Part shown: piece after piece, positions 20,247-29,347 of the stretch
Position numbering within the stretch: position 1 is the stretch's first letter
How the letters are laid out: each line of letters begins with the position of its first letter
Assembly (NCBI RefSeq): GCF_016522505.1
Contig: NZ_JAEHOH010000002.1
Coordinates: 33,589 to 97,588, forward strand
DNA from: Leucobacter chromiisoli
Lineage (GTDB): Bacteria; Actinomycetota; Actinomycetes; Actinomycetales; Microbacteriaceae
DNA: 64,000 nucleotides
Direction of reading: 5' to 3'
Program-made: the position numbers and the translations under genes
Notes under the pieces: model-generated
The model's database searches: none
What the model saw: the letters and a program-made list of their open reading frames with translations, nothing else
Told to the model about the DNA's origin: nothing

Positions 20247-20957
20247 ATGGCAGCGAAGTCGACGCCCGCGAGCGGGCCGGAGGTCGATGCGTCGAACGGG
20301 CCGCAGGCGGTGCACCGCGCGCTCGAGGTGCTGACGCTCGTGGTCGACAGCGGCCCGCTGACGCTGAGCGACATCGCTCGGGCGAGCGGCCTGCCGACGA
20401 GCACGACGATGCGCATGCTGCGGGCGCTCGAGACCTGGGGCTATGTCTTCCGGTCCGCGGATGGCCGCTACGATACCGGCAGCCGCTTCGTGCAGTCCCG
20501 CGTCTCGGCCGACGGCGCCAGACCCGAGGATCTGATCGACCTCTCCGCCGCGGTGATGCAGCGGTTGACCCAGGTCACGTTGGAGTCGAGTTATCTGGCG
20601 GTGGCCGGCCCGGCGAACACCTGCACGTTCCTGCGCGAAGTGCAGAGTCCACTGCCGATCCGGCACGTCCGCTTCGACGGCTGGGAGGGGCGCACCGTCC
20701 CGATGGCGGGGTCGGTGGTCGAAGAAGTGCTCGAGGGCAGGATTCCCGAGACCGGCTTCGTCGTGAACGCCGCCGTCGCCGACCCCGACTCGGTCGTGCT
20801 CGGCGCGCCCGTCTATTCGGTCGACGGCGCCTGCGTCGCCGTGCTCGAGGTGACCGGCCCGCGGTTCCGCATGCCCGACGACGTGGTGGCCGCCCACGGC
20901 GAAGCGCTCAAGGCCGCAGCCTCCGAGCTCTCCGAACTGCTCGTCAGAGGCGCTTGA
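20247..20957 (+). CDS. IclR-family regulator (second, hut island)
   Basis: A 236-residue regulator with winged helix at about residues 20-75 (AVHRALEVLTLVVDSGPLTL, SDIARASGLPTSTTMRMLRAL) and a shortened effector domain (VPMAGSVVEEVLEGRIP, DSVVLGAPVYSVDGACVAVLEV). ATG 20247 follows GGAG by 9 nt. A TAGACT -10 box lies at 20189-20194 and gives a leader of about 45 nt. It sits just after the HutH-like gene and converges on hutF with 4 nt between stops. It may control the HutH-like gene or the whole island. Confidence 0.83.
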   Translation: MAAKSTPASGPEVDASNGPQAVHRALEVLTLVVDSGPLTLSDIARASGLPTSTTMRMLRALETWGYVFRSADGRYDTGSRFVQSRVSADGARPEDLIDLSAAVMQRLTQVTLESSYLAVAGPANTCTFLREVQSPLPIRHVRFDGWEGRTVPMAGSVVEEVLEGRIPETGFVVNAAVADPDSVVLGAPVYSVDGACVAVLEVTGPRFRMPDDVVAAHGEALKAAASELSELLVRGA

Positions 20958-20961
20958 CCGG

Positions 20962-22404
20962 TCAGCGCGAGGTCACGGCGTGCAGCAGCTCCGCAACCGG
21001 GGTGAATGCTCCGTCGAGCAGCACCTCGGGCCCTGCGTGAACGCCGCCCCCGACATCGATGCCGAAGCCCCGGGCGCGTAGGCGCCCCCCGATGACGACC
21101 TCGGTGATGTCCGCCGCGGTGGCCGACATCACCAGCTGCGCGGGCTCGCTGCCCGCGGTGCGCACCGTGTCGGGGTCCACGACGATCAGGTCGCACACCG
21201 CGCCCGCGCGGATCTCGCCGACCGTGCTCTCTCCGCTCTCCCTCGCTTCTGCGCTCCCTGGTCTCCGGCCTCCCGCGCTCCCCGCGGCACCCGCCTCGCG
21301 CCCGGTGCTCGCCGTCCCCCCGGCCGTCATCGCGGTGACGAGCTCGGCCGGTGAGAACCGGCCGCGCTCGCCCGATGCGAGGCGTTCTCCGTGCTCAAGC
21401 GCGCGGGCTTCGACGAGCGGGTCGACGACCGCGTGCTGATCGGTGCCGAGCGCGATCGGCGATCCCGCGTCGTGCAGTTCCCGGGCCGGCCCGATGCCGT
21501 CGCCGAGGTCGGCCTCCGTGGTGGGGCACATCACGATCGTGGCGCCGCTGTCGCCGAGCAGTTCAATGTCGTGCGACGTCAGGTGGGTCGCGTGCACCGC
21601 TGAGAGCCTGGGGCTCAACAGGTCGTGATCCGCGAGCAACTCGGTCGGGGTGCGACCCGTCTCCGCGAGGCACGCCTCGTTCTCGGCGGGCTGCTCCGAC
21701 AGATGGACGTGCAGCGGCACAGACGGGTCGAGGCGCTCTGAGATCAGGCTGAGTGCGGGGACGGGCACGGCGCGTACGGAGTGCAGCGCAGCGCCGACGA
21801 TCACCTCGTCGGCGGAGAACTCCTCGGCGACGCGGTTGCGCAGCGACTCGAACCGGGTCAGCCACCGCTCGGCCGTGCCGTCGCCGAAACGCGCCTGCTC
21901 GTCGGTCAGCGGCGCGCCGAAACCGCTCGAGAGGTAGCAGGTGTCCAGCAGCGTCAGTCTGATCCCGGTCGCCCGGGCCGCCCGCGCGAGCGCCAGTTCC
22001 ATCGCGTGCGGTTCCGCGTAGGGGACCCCGCCCGGGGCGTGGTGCACGTAGTGGAACTCGGCGACCGACGTCCACCCGGCCGCCACCATCTCGCCGTACA
22101 CCGCGGTGGCGATGCGCTCGTAGCTCTCGGGGGTGAGGCGCGCCGCCTCCCGATACATCAGTTCGCGCCAGGTCCAGAAGCTGCCGCCGTCGGCGTGGGC
22201 GCGGCCCCGCAGCAGCCGGTGGAAGGCGTGGGAGTGCGCGTTGACGGCGCCAGGGAAGACGACTCCTCGCAGCCGTCGATCGGCGGGGACGGGGGCGACC
22301 CCCGTGGCGACGGCCGCGATCCTGCCCGCTTCGTCGCAGTCGATGCGCACCCGTTCGACGATCCCGCCGCCGACCCAGGCCTTCGGCGCCCAGAACGAGT
22401 TCAT
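20962..22404 (-). CDS. hutF: Formimidoylglutamate deiminase
   Basis: A 480-residue amidohydrolase-superfamily enzyme converting formimidoyl-glutamate to formyl-glutamate and ammonia. Metal motif NAHSHAFHRLLRGRA is near residue 56; LHVHLSEQPAENEACLAETG, AVHATHLT, MCPTTEADLGDGIGPA and LGTDQHAVVDPL follow. Between MTAGGTAS and VGEIRAGAVCDLIVVD there is about 30 residues of Gly/Ala/Ser/Glu/Arg-rich sequence that looks like an in-frame insertion. The ATG overlaps the stop of the amidohydrolase gene (ATGA). HutF implies the five-step route through formylglutamate, completed by the partner enzyme. Confidence 0.9.
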   Translation of the reverse strand: MNSFWAPKAWVGGGIVERVRIDCDEAGRIAAVATGVAPVPADRRLRGVVFPGAVNAHSHAFHRLLRGRAHADGGSFWTWRELMYREAARLTPESYERIATAVYGEMVAAGWTSVAEFHYVHHAPGGVPYAEPHAMELALARAARATGIRLTLLDTCYLSSGFGAPLTDEQARFGDGTAERWLTRFESLRNRVAEEFSADEVIVGAALHSVRAVPVPALSLISERLDPSVPLHVHLSEQPAENEACLAETGRTPTELLADHDLLSPRLSAVHATHLTSHDIELLGDSGATIVMCPTTEADLGDGIGPARELHDAGSPIALGTDQHAVVDPLVEARALEHGERLASGERGRFSPAELVTAMTAGGTASTGREAGAAGSAGGRRPGSAEARESGESTVGEIRAGAVCDLIVVDPDTVRTAGSEPAQLVMSATAADITEVVIGGRLRARGFGIDVGGGVHAGPEVLLDGAFTPVAELLHAVTSR

Positions 22405-23600
22405 CGCAGCATCCCCTCCAGCACGTCCGCCAGTGCGACGGCCGAGTGATCGGCGTCGGCGTCCTCCGCGTACTCCTCGGGGGAGTGGGAGATGCCGCTC
22501 GGGTTGCGGGTGAAGAGCATCGCGCTTGGCGCGAACTCGGCGAGGATGCCCGCGTCGTGCCCCGCGCCCGTGCGCAGCACCGGGGCGTCCGGCAGCAGCT
22601 CGGTGAGCTCGCGGGTGAGACCGGCGTCGAAGTGGGCCGTGGGGCTCCACGACTCCTCGGTCACGGCGACCGTGCAGCCGCGGGCGGCGGCGATCCGGGC
22701 GCAGGCCTCCTCGATGCGCGTCACCAGCGCGCGAGTCGTCTCGTCGTGCGGGTGCCGGGCGTCGACCCAGAAGCTCACCTCCGAAGCGATCACGTTCGTG
22801 CCGCCGGGGAACGGCTCGAACCGGCCGACGGTCGCTCGGGCGTCGTCGATCTGCTCGGCGAGGTCGGCGACGGCGCCCACCATCTCGGCTGCTGCGACGA
22901 CCGGGTCGGAGCGGTCGCTCATCGCCGTCGTGCCGGCGTGGTTGCCCTGGCCCTGCACCGACACCCGCCAGCGCCCATGCCCCAGGATCGAGGAGCCGAC
23001 GGCGATCGGTCGGCCGAGGTCGATGAGTCCCCGCCCCTGCTCGATGTGCAGCTCCACGAAGCGTCCGATGCGGCCGAGCGCCTCGTCGTCGCGGCCGAGG
23101 TGGTTCGGATCGAGGCCGCCGGCGGCGAACACGTCGGCGAGGGTGTTGCCGTCCTGGTCGGTGAGGCTGCGTGCGCGATCGGCGGAGAGCTTGCCCGTCA
23201 GCAGACGGGATCCGAGACAGGCGATCCCGAACCGCGACCCCTCCTCCTCGGGGAACACGGCGACGGCCAGGGAGCGCCGCGGTTGCACGCCGCGCTCCCG
23301 CAGCACATCGACCGCTTGGAGCGCCGCCGCGACGCCGAGCGGGCCGTCGAAGGCCCCGCCGCCCGGCACGGAGTCGAGGTGGCTGCCGGTGACCACGGAG
23401 CCGGCCTGCGGCTCGCCCCACCACGCCCAGATGATGCCGTTGCGATCGGTGGTGACGTCGAGGCCGCGGCGTTCGGCCTCCGCGATGAACCACGATCGCA
23501 GATCCAGCTCGGCCGCGGAGAACACCGGTCTGTAGTATCCGCCCGAGCGCCGGTCCCGGCCCAGCTGCTCGATGTCCGCGAGTAACCGGGTGACGCTCAT
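22401..23600 (-). CDS. M20-family amidohydrolase (allantoate amidohydrolase-like), probable N-formylglutamate hydrolase
   Basis: A 399-residue Zn-dependent amidohydrolase of the allantoate/N-carbamoyl-amino-acid hydrolase group. Metal and catalytic motifs are GSHLDSVPGGGAFDGPLGV near residue 75, FPEEEGSRFG, VELHIEQGRGL, NHAGTTAMSDRSDP, TGAGHDAG and SGISHSPEEY. ATG 23600 with AAGGAG 8 nt upstream is preferred over GTG 23609. It is coupled to hutF, and no HutG is present. Such genes commonly accompany hutF in actinobacterial hut clusters, so hydrolysis of N-formylglutamate to glutamate and formate is the best guess. The substrate is inferred. Confidence 0.82.
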   Translation of the reverse strand: MSVTRLLADIEQLGRDRRSGGYYRPVFSAAELDLRSWFIAEAERRGLDVTTDRNGIIWAWWGEPQAGSVVTGSHLDSVPGGGAFDGPLGVAAALQAVDVLRERGVQPRRSLAVAVFPEEEGSRFGIACLGSRLLTGKLSADRARSLTDQDGNTLADVFAAGGLDPNHLGRDDEALGRIGRFVELHIEQGRGLIDLGRPIAVGSSILGHGRWRVSVQGQGNHAGTTAMSDRSDPVVAAAEMVGAVADLAEQIDDARATVGRFEPFPGGTNVIASEVSFWVDARHPHDETTRALVTRIEEACARIAAARGCTVAVTEESWSPTAHFDAGLTRELTELLPDAPVLRTGAGHDAGILAEFAPSAMLFTRNPSGISHSPEEYAEDADADHSAVALADVLEGMLR

Positions 23601-23735
23601 GCTGGACACTCCTTCTTGTCGGGCGAGACACCGGTGGGCGGGGCGCTGCCGGTGTGTTTCGACGGAAGCCTAGCCGTGAGGTGATGGTGCTCGGAAGCGA
23701 TTCCCGATCGAAAAGACGCCGGAAGGAGAACAGTT

Positions 23736-23751
23736 GTCCGGTATTTCGGAC
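23736..23751. promoter_or_regulatory. Hut-island operator candidate 2 (upstream of amidohydrolase-hutF operon)
   Basis: The 16-bp palindrome GTCCGGTATTTCGGAC lies 136 nt upstream of the ATG at 23600. It differs from the copy before hutU (10759-10774) by one C/T change. Both lie upstream of hut operons on opposite strands. Confidence 0.65.
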
Positions 23752-23857
23752 GTGCGAAACTGTGGGGTGTCGGGGGATCTGAAGGTCGCGGTGGCCCGCC
23801 TCGAGGGCCCGCGGCCGCCCCTCATCCGGGCGCAGTGAGGCGGGGCCGCTGGCGCGG

Positions 23858-23863
23858 TACGAT
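23858..23863 (+). promoter_or_regulatory. -10 box of tyrS (probable leaderless start)
   Basis: TACGAT is followed by 7 nt and the GTG at 23871. The box overlaps an in-frame ATG at 23862, which would then not be transcribed; this supports GTG 23871 as the true start. Confidence 0.5.
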
Positions 23864-23870
23864 GGCAGGC

Positions 23871-25265
23871 GTGTCTGCAACGAGTGAACGCGACGAGATC
23901 CTGGCCGCCCAGCGCAACGACGACAGCTTCGACACCCTCTGGGACGAGCTCGAGTGGCGCGGGCTGATCCACGTCTCGACCGACCAGGGGGCCCTGTCCG
24001 AGCTGCTCGAGGGCGAGCCGTTCACCTATTACTGCGGCTTCGACCCGACCGCGCCGAGCCTGCACCTGGGCAACCTCGTGCAGCTGCTCGTGCTGCGCCG
24101 CCTGCAGCTCAAGGGCCACAAGCCCCTCGGCCTGGTCGGAGGCTCGACCGGCCTCATCGGCGACCCGCGCCCCACCGCCGAGCGCACCCTGAACACGCGG
24201 GAGACCGTCGCCGAGTGGGTCACCCGCCTGCAGGCGCAGGTGACGCGCTTCCTCTCGACCGAGGGCGAGAGCGCGGTGCGCCTCGTCAACAACCTCGACT
24301 GGACCGCACCGCTCTCGGCGATCGACTTCCTGCGCGAGGTGGGCAAGCACTTCCGCGTCGGCACGATGCTCAAGAAGGACGCCGTGGCCGCGCGCCTGAA
24401 CTCCGACGAGGGCATCAGCTACACCGAGTTCAGCTACCAGATCCTGCAGGGCTTCGACTACCTCGAGCTGTTCCGCCAGTACGACTGCAGGCTGCAGACG
24501 GGCGGCAGCGACCAGTGGGGCAACCTCACGAGCGGCACCGACCTGATCCGCAAGGTCGAGGGCGCGTCGGCCCACGCCATCGGCACGCCGCTGATCACGA
24601 ACGCGGACGGCACGAAGTTCGGCAAGAGCGAGGGCAACGCGATCTGGCTCGATCCCGACATGTGCTCGCCGTACACCTTCTACCAGTTCTGGTTGAACCA
24701 GGCCGACGCCGACGTGATCGACCGGCTCAAGGTCTTCACCTTCCTGAGCCGCGCCGAGATCGAGGAGTACGCCGATCAGGTCGAGCGCGAGCCGTTCAAG
24801 CGCGCGGCCCAGAAGCGGCTCGCGCTCGAGGTGACGACTCTCGTGCACGGGCCGGCTGCGACCCAGGGCGCGATCGACGCGTCGGAGGCCCTCTTCGGGC
24901 GGGGCGATCTCGCGGCGCTCGACGCCCGCACGCTGGGCGCGGCGGTGAGCGAGCTGCCCGGCGCCTCCGGCGAGACCGGTGAGGCGATGGGCCGCCTGCT
25001 CGGCGGTTGGCGGGCGAACGCGGAGGGCGAGGCCGAACTGACGGGCCGCGCGCTGCCCGGCCCGCTCGTGACCGAGCTCATGGTGGCCGCGGGGCTCGTG
25101 AAGAGCCTGAGCGAGGCCCGCCGCGCCGTCGCGCAGGGCGGCGTCTACCTCAACAACGCCCCGGTGCAGGATCCGGATCGCACGCTCGAGGAGGACGATC
25201 TGCTGCACGGCGCCTACGCGGTGCTGCGCCGCGGCAAGAAGACCCTCGCCGGGATCGCGCCCTAG
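23871..25265 (+). CDS. tyrS: Tyrosyl-tRNA synthetase
   Basis: A 464-residue class I synthetase that charges tRNA-Tyr. The HIGH-type motif is PTAPSLHLGNL near residue 60. Tyrosine-binding TEFSYQILQGFDYLELF and GGSDQWGN follow, with the KMSKS-type loop KFGKSEGN near residue 246. A C-terminal S4 RNA-binding segment is visible in SLSEARRAVAQGGVYLNN. A leader of about 40 residues precedes the catalytic core. The stop overlaps the stop of the converging GntR gene within CTAG. Confidence 0.94.
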   Translation: MSATSERDEILAAQRNDDSFDTLWDELEWRGLIHVSTDQGALSELLEGEPFTYYCGFDPTAPSLHLGNLVQLLVLRRLQLKGHKPLGLVGGSTGLIGDPRPTAERTLNTRETVAEWVTRLQAQVTRFLSTEGESAVRLVNNLDWTAPLSAIDFLREVGKHFRVGTMLKKDAVAARLNSDEGISYTEFSYQILQGFDYLELFRQYDCRLQTGGSDQWGNLTSGTDLIRKVEGASAHAIGTPLITNADGTKFGKSEGNAIWLDPDMCSPYTFYQFWLNQADADVIDRLKVFTFLSRAEIEEYADQVEREPFKRAAQKRLALEVTTLVHGPAATQGAIDASEALFGRGDLAALDARTLGAAVSELPGASGETGEAMGRLLGGWRANAEGEAELTGRALPGPLVTELMVAAGLVKSLSEARRAVAQGGVYLNNAPVQDPDRTLEEDDLLHGAYAVLRRGKKTLAGIAP

Positions 25266-26059
25266 CCGAGCTCCTCGGCCGCGAGGGTCACCATCGAGAG
25301 GTGGCCGCGCACGAGCCGCTCGGCGAGCTCCGTCTCGCCCGCCAGCAGCGCGCCGACGAGACGCACGTGCTCCATCCGCATCTTCTCGGAGTCGGCGCGC
25401 TTCGCGTTGATGACGTCGATGAAGAGCGAGGAGTCGAGCATCAGCTCGTTCTCGATGCGCGTCAGCGCGCTGTTCCCCGTGAGCGCGACGATCGCGGTGT
25501 GCAGCTCGCGGTGCGCGGTCGTCGCCCGCACGGTGTCGTTCTCGTCGAGCGCGGCGCAGTAGCTCGTGATCGCGTGCTGGAGGCGGCGGATGCTCTCCGG
25601 CGAGGCCCGATCGCACGAGCGCGCGGCCTCGCACTCGATCAGCAGGCGGGCGTCGAGGCTGTCGCGCATCTCCTTCTCGTCGAAGGTGCGCACGCTCGCG
25701 CTGCGGTACGGCCGGCGCTCGAGGTAGCGCTCCGTGACGAGCCGCTGCAGCACCTCCCTGGCCGTCGTGCGCGAGACGCCGTACTGCTCCAGGATCCAGC
25801 GCTCCGTGATCGGGGAGCCCAGCGCGATGCGCCCGGCCAGGATCGCGTAGACGATCCTCCCGGCGACCTCGTTCGAGGCGAGCGTGCCCTCGTTGGAGGT
25901 CAGCGTGCCCTGGCGGGATCCGAGAGCCCCGCCGTCGGCCCCGAGCACCCCGTCGCCCGATCCGAGCGCGCCCGCGCTCGATCCGGCCGCCCTCGCCCCG
26001 CGGTCGGCGGCGCTGCCGAGGGGCTCGAGTCGGCGCTGACCCAGACCGGTGTCGTTCAT
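25262..26059 (-). CDS. GntR/FCD-family regulator of the adjacent catabolic operon
   Basis: A 265-residue regulator. The GntR winged helix spans about residues 65-125 (VAGRIVYAILAGRIALGSPITE, YGVSRTTAREVLQRLVTERYL). An FCD effector domain follows with DARLLIECEAARSCDR, AAHRELHTAIVALTGN-type metal His positions and MEHVRLVGALLAGETELAERLVRGHL. The first 60 or so residues are a Gly/Ala/Ser repeat-like tail (ALGSGDGVLGADGGALGS) unusual for the family. It is divergent from the ArgH-like operon across a short AT-rich spacer with TTGTnnnnCAA-type sites, so it probably controls that operon. Confidence 0.84.
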   Translation of the reverse strand: MNDTGLGQRRLEPLGSAADRGARAAGSSAGALGSGDGVLGADGGALGSRQGTLTSNEGTLASNEVAGRIVYAILAGRIALGSPITERWILEQYGVSRTTAREVLQRLVTERYLERRPYRSASVRTFDEKEMRDSLDARLLIECEAARSCDRASPESIRRLQHAITSYCAALDENDTVRATTAHRELHTAIVALTGNSALTRIENELMLDSSLFIDVINAKRADSEKMRMEHVRLVGALLAGETELAERLVRGHLSMVTLAAEELG

Positions 26060-26082
26060 GACCTCATCCTATGGGGCAAACA

Positions 26083-26147
26083 TTGTCGGTCAAAAATTTG
26101 ACTTGAACACTGGGAGCCTGCATGCTTGGATAAATTTTGTACGACAA
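26083..26147. promoter_or_regulatory. Candidate FCD-regulator operators and promoter region
   Basis: TTGTCGGTCAA (26083-26093) and TTGTACGACAA (26137-26147) match the TTGTnnnACAA-like sites of FadR/FCD regulators, with centres 54 bp apart, about five helical turns. Between them lies TCAAAAATTTGA (26090-26101), a perfect 5-bp inverted repeat. The spacer is AT-rich and separates the divergent regulator gene from the ArgH-like operon. Confidence 0.55.
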
Positions 26148-26176
26148 TCCTTGCGATGTGGGAAGGACCGGTGGCC

Positions 26177-27631
26177 ATGGTGGAAGACGATCCCGGACAG
26201 CGGAGCGGAAAGCTCTGGGGCGGGCGATTCGAGTCGGGGCCGTCCCCCGAGCTCGAGGCGCTCTCGCGCTCGCCGCGGGAGTACTTCGACCTGGTGCGCG
26301 ACGACGTCGCCGGGTCCACGGCCCATCTCGGAGAGCTCGAGCGCGTCGGCCTGATCGACGCGGATCTGCGCCGGCGGATCGCCGAGACGCTCGAGCAGAT
26401 GGTGGCGGACCACGAGGCCGGCGCTCTGCAGCCGCTGCCCTCCGACGAGGACGTCCACGGCTACCTCGAGCGCGTGCTCGTCGAGCGCCTCGGCCCGGAG
26501 GCCGGGGCGATCCGCGCCGGACGCTCCCGCAACGACCAGGCCGCCAACAACCTGCGCCTCTACCTGCGCCGCACGATCCCGCGCCTGACCGCGCTGGTCG
26601 GCGAGCTCGTCGAGGCGCTCGTCGACCGGTCCGAGGACACGGCCGGCGTCGTGGCGCCCGGCTTCACCCACCTGCAGACGGCGCAGCCGATCCTCTTCGG
26701 CCACCAGCTGCTCGCGCACGCCTGGGCCGTGCGCCGCGACATGACCAGGCTCGTGCACGCCTGGGAGGCCTCGGGGCTGTCGCCGCTCGGGTCGGCGGCG
26801 CTCGCCGGATCCACGCTGCACGCCGACCAGGAGGCGATGGCCGCCGACCTCGGCTACCGGGGCATGGTGCCCAACTCCATCGACGCGGTGTCGAGCCGCG
26901 ACCACGTGGTCGACTTCCTCTACGCGGCCGCCATGCTCGGCACCGACGTCTCGCGGCTCTGCGAGGAGCTCTGCATGTGGGCCTCCAAGCAGTTCGGCTG
27001 GGTGCGGCTGCACGACGGCTACTCCACGGGCTCGTCGATCATGCCGCAGAAGAAGAATCCCGACATCGCCGAGCTGTCGCGGGGCCGCACGGGCCGGCTG
27101 CACGCCAACCTCATCGGCATGCTCTCGGCGCTCAAGTCGCTCGCCTTCGCCTACAACCGCGACCTGGCCGACGACAAGCACTACACCTTCGACTCGGTCG
27201 AGACCCTCGAGCTCGTGCTCCCGGCCCTCACCGGCATGATCCGCACCCTGGAGTTCGACGCCGAGGAGATGCGCCGCCAGGCGATCGACGGCTTCTCGCT
27301 CGCCACCGAGGTCGCCGACTGGCTGGCGGAGGGCGGCATGCCGTTCAGCGAGGCGCACGACGTCACCGGCCGCCTCGTGCTGTTCTGCGAGGCGAGGGGC
27401 GTCGGGCTCGAGGATCTGGGCCCGGCCGATCTCGCCGAGGTCGACGAGCGGCTGACCCCCGACGTGCTCGAGCGGCTCACGCTCGAGTCGGCCGTCGCAC
27501 GACGCGACGGTCTGAACGGCACCGCGCCCGAGGTGCTCGTCTCGCAGCAGACCCGGCTGCGGGCCGAGCTCGGAGAGGTCGTCGCCCGATTCGACGTGAA
27601 CACCGCCGGCACTGAGAGGGCAGCATCATGA
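26177..27631 (+). CDS. ArgH-like C-N lyase (argininosuccinate lyase paralogue)
   Basis: A 484-residue member of the fumarase/aspartase superfamily closest in motifs to Arg[55 protein letters not shown] and the signature [20 protein letters not shown]. It departs from the argH at 8619 in the RSRNDQ segment (QAANN instead of the common QVATD or QIAT), a region near the substrate. ATG 26177 follows GGAAGGA. First gene of an operon with a polar amino-acid importer and an FCD regulator, so it is probably a catabolic lyase releasing fumarate from an N-substituted aspartate. Arginine synthesis is less likely. Confidence 0.82.
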   Translation: MVEDDPGQRSGKLWGGRFESGPSPELEALSRSPREYFDLVRDDVAGSTAHLGELERVGLIDADLRRRIAETLEQMVADHEAGALQPLPSDEDVHGYLERVLVERLGPEAGAIRAGRSRNDQAANNLRLYLRRTIPRLTALVGELVEALVDRSEDTAGVVAPGFTHLQTAQPILFGHQLLAHAWAVRRDMTRLVHAWEASGLSPLGSAALAGSTLHADQEAMAADLGYRGMVPNSIDAVSSRDHVVDFLYAAAMLGTDVSRLCEELCMWASKQFGWVRLHDGYSTGSSIMPQKKNPDIAELSRGRTGRLHANLIGMLSALKSLAFAYNRDLADDKHYTFDSVETLELVLPALTGMIRTLEFDAEEMRRQAIDGFSLATEVADWLAEGGMPFSEAHDVTGRLVLFCEARGVGLEDLGPADLAEVDERLTPDVLERLTLESAVARRDGLNGTAPEVLVSQQTRLRAELGEVVARFDVNTAGTERAAS

Positions 27632-28524
27632 CCGCCGTAGCCAACTGGACCGACCCCGCCGGCAGCGGCGTCGACGTCGCCCACGCCCACCGCATCGGCC
27701 GCCGCCACCCCACGCGCTGGGTGACCGGCATCGTCGTGATCGCGATCGTCGCGATCATCGTCTACGCGTTCGCGACGGGCGACATCGACTGGCCCGTCGT
27801 CGGCGAGTACTTCTTCGACTCGACGGTGCTCGCGGGCGTGCGCAATGTGATCCTGATGACGATCCTCGCGATGCTCGTGGGCGTCGCGCTCGGCGTCGTC
27901 GTCGCGCTCATGCGGCTGTCGGCCAACCCGGTGCTCCGGGCGACGAGCAGCGGCTTCGTCTGGGTCTTCCGCGGCGTCCCCCAGATCGTGCAGCTGCTCA
28001 TCTGGTACAACCTCGCGCTGATCGTTCCCTACATCTACATCCCCGGCATCATCGACGAGCGCACGGTCGACGTCATGTCGCCCTTCATCTCGGCGCTGCT
28101 CGGCCTCGGCCTCCACCAGGCGGCCTACGCGTCCGAGATCATCCGCGCCGGCATCATGAGCGTCAGCCGCGGGCAGATCGAGGCCGCACAGGCGCTCGCG
28201 ATGCCCCGCTCGCTGATGCTGAAGCGCATCATCCTGCCGCAGGCCATGCGGGTCATCATCCCGCCGATGGGCAACGAGTTCATCACCATGGTCAAGATGA
28301 CCTCGCTGGCCTCCGTGATCCAGTACACCGAGCTGCTCTACAGCGCTCAGACCATCTACCTCGCCAACAACATGGTGATGGAGCTGCTGTTCGTCGTGTC
28401 GCTCTGGTACATGGTGCTCGTCACCGTGCTGAGCTTCGGCCAGCACTTCCTCGAGCAGCGGTTCGGGCGCGGGTTCCAGCCCCGCACCGCCGCCAAGAAG
28501 CGGACGAAGGGAATCGCCAAGTGA
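27628..28524 (+). CDS. Polar amino-acid ABC transporter permease
   Basis: A 298-residue HisM/GlnP-family permease. A cytoplasmic N-terminus of about 35 residues is followed by about five spans, with [19 protein letters not shown] and the coupling loop [20 protein letters not shown]. The start overlaps the lyase stop (ATGA), so uptake and cleavage are translationally linked. Only one permease gene is present, so the channel would be a homodimer. The family imports amino and dicarboxylic acids. Confidence 0.87.
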   Translation: MTAVANWTDPAGSGVDVAHAHRIGRRHPTRWVTGIVVIAIVAIIVYAFATGDIDWPVVGEYFFDSTVLAGVRNVILMTILAMLVGVALGVVVALMRLSANPVLRATSSGFVWVFRGVPQIVQLLIWYNLALIVPYIYIPGIIDERTVDVMSPFISALLGLGLHQAAYASEIIRAGIMSVSRGQIEAAQALAMPRSLMLKRIILPQAMRVIIPPMGNEFITMVKMTSLASVIQYTELLYSAQTIYLANNMVMELLFVVSLWYMVLVTVLSFGQHFLEQRFGRGFQPRTAAKKRTKGIAK

Positions 28525-29282
28525 GCGCGTTCATCGAACTGCGGAACATCCACAAGAGCTTCGGGCACCTCCACGTGCTGAAGGGGGCCGACCTGGAGGT
28601 GAACGCCGGCGAGGTGCTGTGCCTCCTGGGACGCTCCGGATCCGGCAAGAGCACGCTGCTGCGCTGCATCAACCAGCTGGAGACGATCGACGAGGGATCC
28701 ATCGTGGTCGACGGGCAGCTGCTCGGCGTCGAGTGGCACCGGGGCAGGCTGCGGGAGCTGAAGGACCGGCAGGTCACGGCCCAGCGCCGCGACATCGGCA
28801 TGGTGTTCCAGCAGTTCAACCTGTTCCCGCACCTGTCGATCCTCGAGAACGTCACCGAGGCGCCCATCCGCGTGCTCGGCCAGTCGCCGCGGCAGGCGAA
28901 GCAGTACGCCGTCGAGCTGCTCGAGCGCGTCGGCCTCGGCGACAAGGTCGGCAGCTACCCGCTGCAGCTCTCCGGCGGGCAGCAGCAGCGCGCCGCGATC
29001 GCGCGCGCCCTCGCCATGAAGCCCAAGGTCATGCTCTTCGACGAGCCGACCTCGGCCCTCGATCCCGAGCTCGTCGGCGAGGTGCTCGAGGTCATGCGCG
29101 GTCTCGCCGAGAGCGGCATGACGATGATCGTCGTCACCCACGAGTTCGGCTTCGCCCGCGAGGCCGCCGACACCGTCGCCTACATGCACGACGGCGTCAT
29201 CATCGAGCGCGGCTCCCCGGAGCAGGTGCTCTCCGACCCCGTGGACGACCGCACGCGCTCGTTCATCTCCGCGGTGAAGTAG
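28521..29282 (+). CDS. Polar amino-acid ABC transporter ATPase
   Basis: A 253-residue GlnQ/HisP-type ATPase: Walker [14 protein letters not shown] near residue 35, Q-loop [11 protein letters not shown], signature [19 protein letters not shown], Walker [16 protein letters not shown] and [15 protein letters not shown] 28521 overlaps the permease stop (GTGA). It energises the single permease upstream. All motor residues look normal. Confidence 0.92.
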   Translation: MSAFIELRNIHKSFGHLHVLKGADLEVNAGEVLCLLGRSGSGKSTLLRCINQLETIDEGSIVVDGQLLGVEWHRGRLRELKDRQVTAQRRDIGMVFQQFNLFPHLSILENVTEAPIRVLGQSPRQAKQYAVELLERVGLGDKVGSYPLQLSGGQQQRAAIARALAMKPKVMLFDEPTSALDPELVGEVLEVMRGLAESGMTMIVVTHEFGFAREAADTVAYMHDGVIIERGSPEQVLSDPVDDRTRSFISAVK

Positions 29283-29347
29283 CCGCGGGCGACCCGACCC
29301 ATTCGAAACCCCGAAACCCGATACCACGACACAGGAGTGTGGATCCC

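Noticed and set aside
26177..27631. Simple duplicate argH for arginine biosynthesis
   Set aside because: A conventional argH lies next to argF at 8619. This copy sits in a catabolic operon with its own regulator and importer and has a changed RSRNDQ segment.
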